A stretch of 7,687 nt of DNA from Planctomycetales bacterium (lineage in GTDB: Bacteria > Planctomycetota > Planctomycetia > Planctomycetales > Planctomycetaceae), in the NCBI GenBank assembly GCA_020050375.1, contig JAGVKR010000725.1:1-7687 (forward strand), given 5' to 3'. This document shows, one piece after another, positions 5,115 through 7,687 of this stretch. Made by a program: the position numbers and the translations under genes. Positions within the stretch are counted from its first letter, which is position 1. The number at the start of each line of letters is the position of its first letter. The notes under the pieces were generated by a model that searched no databases, was not told the origin of the DNA, and saw only the letters and a list, made by a program, of their open reading frames with translations.

Positions 5115-6140
5115 ATGGCTCACTCCCAGCGTTTGACCGGGATCTTCACCCCGAACCTCGTCCCCCTCGACAGTCGCGGGGAGATCAACGAAGCGGAGCT
5201 TCGTCGCTACGTCGACTGGCTGATCGAGCGGGGCGTTCATGGACTTTATCCCAATGGCTCGACGGGGGAGTTCACGCGGTTCACCGTGGATGAGCGGCGG
5301 CGGATCATCGAGATCGTCGCCGATCAGACACGCGGCCGGGTGCCGATTCTGGCCGGGGCCGCCGAGGCCAACGTCCGCGAGACGATTCGGGCCTGCGAGC
5401 ACTATCACAGCCTGGGGGTGCGGGCGGTGGCGATCGTCGCGCCGTTCTACTTCAAGCTGAGCCCCGCTTCGGTCTACGCCTACTTCGCCGAGATTGGTCG
5501 GAACACCCCGATCGACGTGACACTCTACAACATCCCGCTCTTCGCCAGCCCGATTGACGTGCCGACTGTTCAAAAGCTATCGGACAACTTCGAGAAGATC
5601 GTCGCCATCAAGGATTCGTCGGGCGACATCCCGCACATGATCCGCATGATCAAGGCGGTCCGCCCCAATCGGCCCGACTTCAGCTTTCTCACCGGTTGGG
5701 ACGCGGCCCTGATGCCGCTGCTTCTCATCGGGTGCGACGGGGGAACGAATGCCACTTCGGGGGTTGTCCCCGAGATCACCCGCAAGCTGTACGACCTGAC
5801 ACTGGCCGGACGGCTCGATGAGGCCCGCCAGGTGCAGTACGACCTCGTGACGCTGTTCGACACGATGATCTATTCGGCCGAGTTTCCGGAAGGCTTCCGT
5901 GAAGCGGTCAACCTGCGCGGATTCAACATGGGAGTCGGCCGGCAGCCGCTTTCGCCCGAGCAGAAGACCGACATCGCTTCGCTCAGCAAAACATTGCAGT
6001 GCCTGCTCGCCGAACAGGGCTTCACCGATCAACCGATCGGCGGCTGCCCGGTCTCGAAGAGCCCCCCCGTCGACCGCGGCGAAATCGAAGCGATCGTGCA
6101 GAACGTGCTGGCGGAGTTGAAGCAGCGCGGGTTGGCGTAG
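5115..6140 (+). CDS. DapA/NanA-superfamily class I aldolase with C-terminal targeting-like helix
   Basis: 341 aa, about 45 longer than the typical ~295. Superfamily members form a Schiff base between a lysine and pyruvate or another 2-keto acid to make or cleave C-C bonds. Visible motifs are the carboxylate-binding NGSTGEF (47-53), the catalytic tyrosine Y138 in LYNIP, the Schiff-base lysine K166 in AIKDSSGD, and [15 protein letters not shown] (207-220) lining the barrel. The TIM barrel and helical end run to about residue 300. Then come a Gly/Pro/Ser linker, [11 protein letters not shown] (309-319), and an amphipathic helix at 323-341. The start is ATG 5115, where homology begins; the longer GTG 5064 frame adds unrelated residues and overlaps the inverted repeat. 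The Shine-Dalgarno is weak (AGG, 10 nt upstream). True DHDPS, N-acetylneuraminate lyase or 2-keto-3-deoxy sugar-acid aldolase cannot be separated here; the extra tail and lack of lysine-pathway neighbours argue mildly against housekeeping DapA. Confidence 0.88.
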   Translation: MAHSQRLTGIFTPNLVPLDSRGEINEAELRRYVDWLIERGVHGLYPNGSTGEFTRFTVDERRRIIEIVADQTRGRVPILAGAAEANVRETIRACEHYHSLGVRAVAIVAPFYFKLSPASVYAYFAEIGRNTPIDVTLYNIPLFASPIDVPTVQKLSDNFEKIVAIKDSSGDIPHMIRMIKAVRPNRPDFSFLTGWDAALMPLLLIGCDGGTNATSGVVPEITRKLYDLTLAGRLDEARQVQYDLVTLFDTMIYSAEFPEGFREAVNLRGFNMGVGRQPLSPEQKTDIASLSKTLQCLLAEQGFTDQPIGGCPVSKSPPVDRGEIEAIVQNVLAELKQRGLA

Positions 6141-6156
6141 AACAGCCGACGAAGCG

Positions 6157-6351
6157 TCACGTTTTCGCCGGTTTCCTGCGCGCCTTCGGCAGATTGAGTT
6201 TGACACCCGTCGCTTCTTCAAGTCGGGACTGCGCTTCCCGAAAGTACTTCCGAAATTCCGCCGGCGACAGACCCCCAATATCACGCACCATCGCGTCAGA
6301 CCACTTGTCCATCTCGTCGAGCGCCTCGTCGAGCGTTTTTTCCTTACTCAT
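6157..6351 (-). CDS. Small charged protein, putative partner (antitoxin?) of the PIN protein
   Basis: 64 aa, unrecognised. The N-terminal half is acidic and helical in character (KEKTLDEALDEMDKWSD), the middle has LSPAEFRKYFREAQ, and the tail is basic (LPKARRKPAKT). Its ATG at 6351-6349 overlaps the PIN-gene stop (TAA at 6346-6344) by 8 nt, so the two are probably translationally coupled; GGTG lies about 4-7 nt upstream as a weak ribosome site. Size, charge pattern and coupling suit a toxin-neutralising partner, but no DNA-binding motif of known antitoxins (AbrB, Phd, RHH) is evident. The toxin-first order would be the reverse of ordinary vapBC. The function is an inference from context. Confidence 0.6.
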   Translation of the reverse strand: MSKEKTLDEALDEMDKWSDAMVRDIGGLSPAEFRKYFREAQSRLEEATGVKLNLPKARRKPAKT

Positions 6352-6808
6352 AAAGCACCATGGATGGTGTGAGAATGAGAGGGGTATCCGCGAATCCTTC
6401 GAGCAGATTGACCGCGTGATACTGCTCAGACTTGCGGATGTTTGCGATATGCTTGTGATTCCAACTTACCACGATGTCGATTTCATGGAAAGTCGCTGTT
6501 GCTACATGGAGGGCGTCGTCTCGTTTCTTCTTCGGCACAACACCGGCAGCAACATAGGCTTCAGCCAAGTCTCTACACTCATCGGTCACATCCAGCAACA
6601 TTGGCTTACACACCTTGAGTTCATTCGCGATTTGCACGCGCGATCGCTCTGGAGCTCGCGCAATCTCGCCAAGCACGACCTCGGATATGTAGAACGTCTG
6701 AGCACTTCGCAGAAACTGCTTCGTCAGTCGGCGCATCTCCGCAGGTTGGTCGGCCGCGACCATTCCCCAAACGCTCGTCTCGACGTAGAAAGTACGATTG
6801 CTCATCAT
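6344..6808 (-). CDS. PIN-domain ribonuclease-like protein (VapC-like)
   Basis: 154 aa, one PIN domain. PIN proteins are metal-dependent nucleases, often toxins that cut tRNA, rRNA or mRNA. The acidic residues fall in the expected places: E10 in FYVETSVW (first strand, Glu replacing the usual Asp), E48 in VVLGEIAR, D98 in RDDALHVATA, and D111 followed by VVSWNHKHI, a common fourth motif. The start at 6808 is ATG; a second ATG follows at once. A purine stretch GGATTGAGAA lies just upstream. It begins 17 bp after the alaS stop on the same strand and overlaps the next small gene by 8 nt, suggesting an alaS-PIN-small-ORF transcript. It could instead be a stand-alone PIN nuclease, but the coupled partner favours a toxin-antitoxin role. 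Confidence 0.82.
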   Translation of the reverse strand: MMSNRTFYVETSVWGMVAADQPAEMRRLTKQFLRSAQTFYISEVVLGEIARAPERSRVQIANELKVCKPMLLDVTDECRDLAEAYVAAGVVPKKKRDDALHVATATFHEIDIVVSWNHKHIANIRKSEQYHAVNLLEGFADTPLILTPSMVLYE

Positions 6809-6825
6809 TTCTCAATCCAACCAAC

Positions 6826-7687
6826 TTACCCAGCCAACTTTTGACGCAGGTAAGTCACCGCCTCGGTCAGGGCTTGCGGCAATTTATCGGCGTGCTTGCC
6901 TCCCGCCTGGGCCAGGTCCGGTCGTCCGCCGCCGCCGCCACCGACGATTTTGGCGGCCGCTTTCACCCATTCGACGGCGTTCACGCCCTTCTCAACCAGC
7001 TCCTTGCTGAGCCCGGCGATCAGCACGACTTTCCCCTCGCCGCCTGTGGCAAGCAATACGGCCAGCGGCGAGACTTTGCGGCGCAACTGATCGATGTGTG
7101 AGCGGAGCAGATCGGCGTCTCCCTCTTCGATCTGATGGGTGATGATCTTCACGCCGTCGACGTCGATTGCTTTCGCGACCAGCTCGTCGACCAGTCCGAC
7201 CGCGGCCTGCGAGTTGAGCTTGCTCAAGTGCTGCTTCAGCGTGCGGACTTCCTCAACGAGGGCTGAGACACGGTGCGGCAGATCTTCGACGCGCGGCGAC
7301 TTCACGAGCTGGGCCAACTCGACCAGCATCTGCTCGTCGTGTCGGATCTTTTCGAGGGCCTTTTCGCCGGTCAGGACCGTGATGCGGCGGGTGCCGGCCG
7401 CGACCGATTCTTCGCCGACGACCTTGCACAGCCCGACCTGCCCGGTGTTGGCCAGGTGTGTTCCCCCGCACAACTCACGGCTGAAAGTGCCCATCGTGAC
7501 GACGCGGACGCGATCGGGGTATTTCTCGCCGAAGAGGGCCGTGGCGCCGGTCTTTTTGGCCTGCTCGAGGTCCATGACTTCCCAGGTGACGGGGGCTCCT
7601 TCGGCGACGCGGGCGTTGATTTCGTTTTCGATCTGCGTCAATTGCTCGCGCGGAATCGCCTTGGGTTGCGTGAAATCGAACCGCAAC
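6826..7687 (-). CDS. alaS: Alanyl-tRNA synthetase, C-terminal portion
   Basis: About 287 C-terminal residues; the gene runs off the right edge, so the catalytic domain and the HxxxH half of the editing zinc site are not visible. What remains begins with the RFDF segment of the editing domain and carries the editing motif SRELCGGTH (C and H being zinc ligands in the family). A segment GTRRITVLTG follows, then a coiled-coil linker (roughly ALVEEVRTLKQHLSKLNSQ). The C-terminal DHHA1 domain has IVGGGGGGRPDLAQAGG. AlaS charges tRNA-Ala and, through the editing domain, hydrolyses mischarged Ser- or Gly-tRNA-Ala. It ends at TAA 6828-6826. A 7-bp direct repeat (CCAACTT on the plus strand, 6821-6827 and 6834-6840) spans the stop. 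Confidence 0.96.
   Translation of the reverse strand, partial: LRFDFTQPKAIPREQLTQIENEINARVAEGAPVTWEVMDLEQAKKTGATALFGEKYPDRVRVVTMGTFSRELCGGTHLANTGQVGLCKVVGEESVAAGTRRITVLTGEKALEKIRHDEQMLVELAQLVKSPRVEDLPHRVSALVEEVRTLKQHLSKLNSQAAVGLVDELVAKAIDVDGVKIITHQIEEGDADLLRSHIDQLRRKVSPLAVLLATGGEGKVVLIAGLSKELVEKGVNAVEWVKAAAKIVGGGGGGRPDLAQAGGKHADKLPQALTEAVTYLRQKLAG

Noticed and set aside
5999..6844. A plus-strand frame of 281 codons over the aldolase end and the PIN pair
   Set aside because: It cuts through three better supported genes on both strands and shows no domain.
1..7687. CRISPR arrays, tRNA genes, insertion sequences
   Set aside because: No regularly spaced repeats, cloverleaf-like segments or transposase motifs were seen on either strand by eye.

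Overview
The window (about 60% GC by eye) looks like a stretch of a planctomycete chromosome. This lineage call is an inference. It rests on the mix of conserved bacterial housekeeping genes with a small excisionase-type HTH/receiver fusion protein, a sensorless histidine kinase whose G2-box wording is common in that phylum, and a short palindromic intergenic repeat. No rRNA, tRNA, CRISPR array, transposase or phage gene was seen.

Layout, left to right. (1) 1-207, +: the 3' end of ruvB (Holliday-junction helicase). (2) 208-415: convergent gap with a perfect 20-bp palindrome and two hairpins, one resembling a bidirectional terminator. (3) 416-931, -: tpx, a thiol peroxidase with both catalytic cysteines. 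(4) 932-1180: divergent gap with a candidate tpx promoter and two inverted repeats. (5) 1181-3013, +: mnmG (gidA), complete. (6) 3014-3292: a near-consensus sigma-70 promoter, then a leader of about 180 nt with a nested stem and a possible 47-codon leader ORF whose stop overlaps the next start. (7) 3293-3883, +: a 196-aa regulator with the HTH first and the receiver second. (8) 3917-3943: a strong hairpin terminator. (9) 4017-4784, +: a 255-aa soluble histidine kinase with no sensor domain. (10) 4785-5114: a 330-bp gap with a candidate promoter and a perfect 11-bp inverted repeat. (11) 5115-6140, +: a DapA/NanA-superfamily aldolase carrying a linker and a C-terminal amphipathic helix. (12) 6157-7687, -: the 3' third of alaS, then 17 bp later a PIN-domain (VapC-like) gene, whose end overlaps a 64-aa gene by 8 nt.

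How the genes may work together. The receiver protein and kinase are a plausible two-component pair, though a terminator separates them. The PIN gene and its small partner look like a reverse-order toxin-antitoxin module, possibly read from the alaS promoter. The most interesting item is the aldolase tail, which resembles the encapsulation peptides that target enzymes to bacterial microcompartments. No shell gene lies in the window, so this is a testable prediction only.
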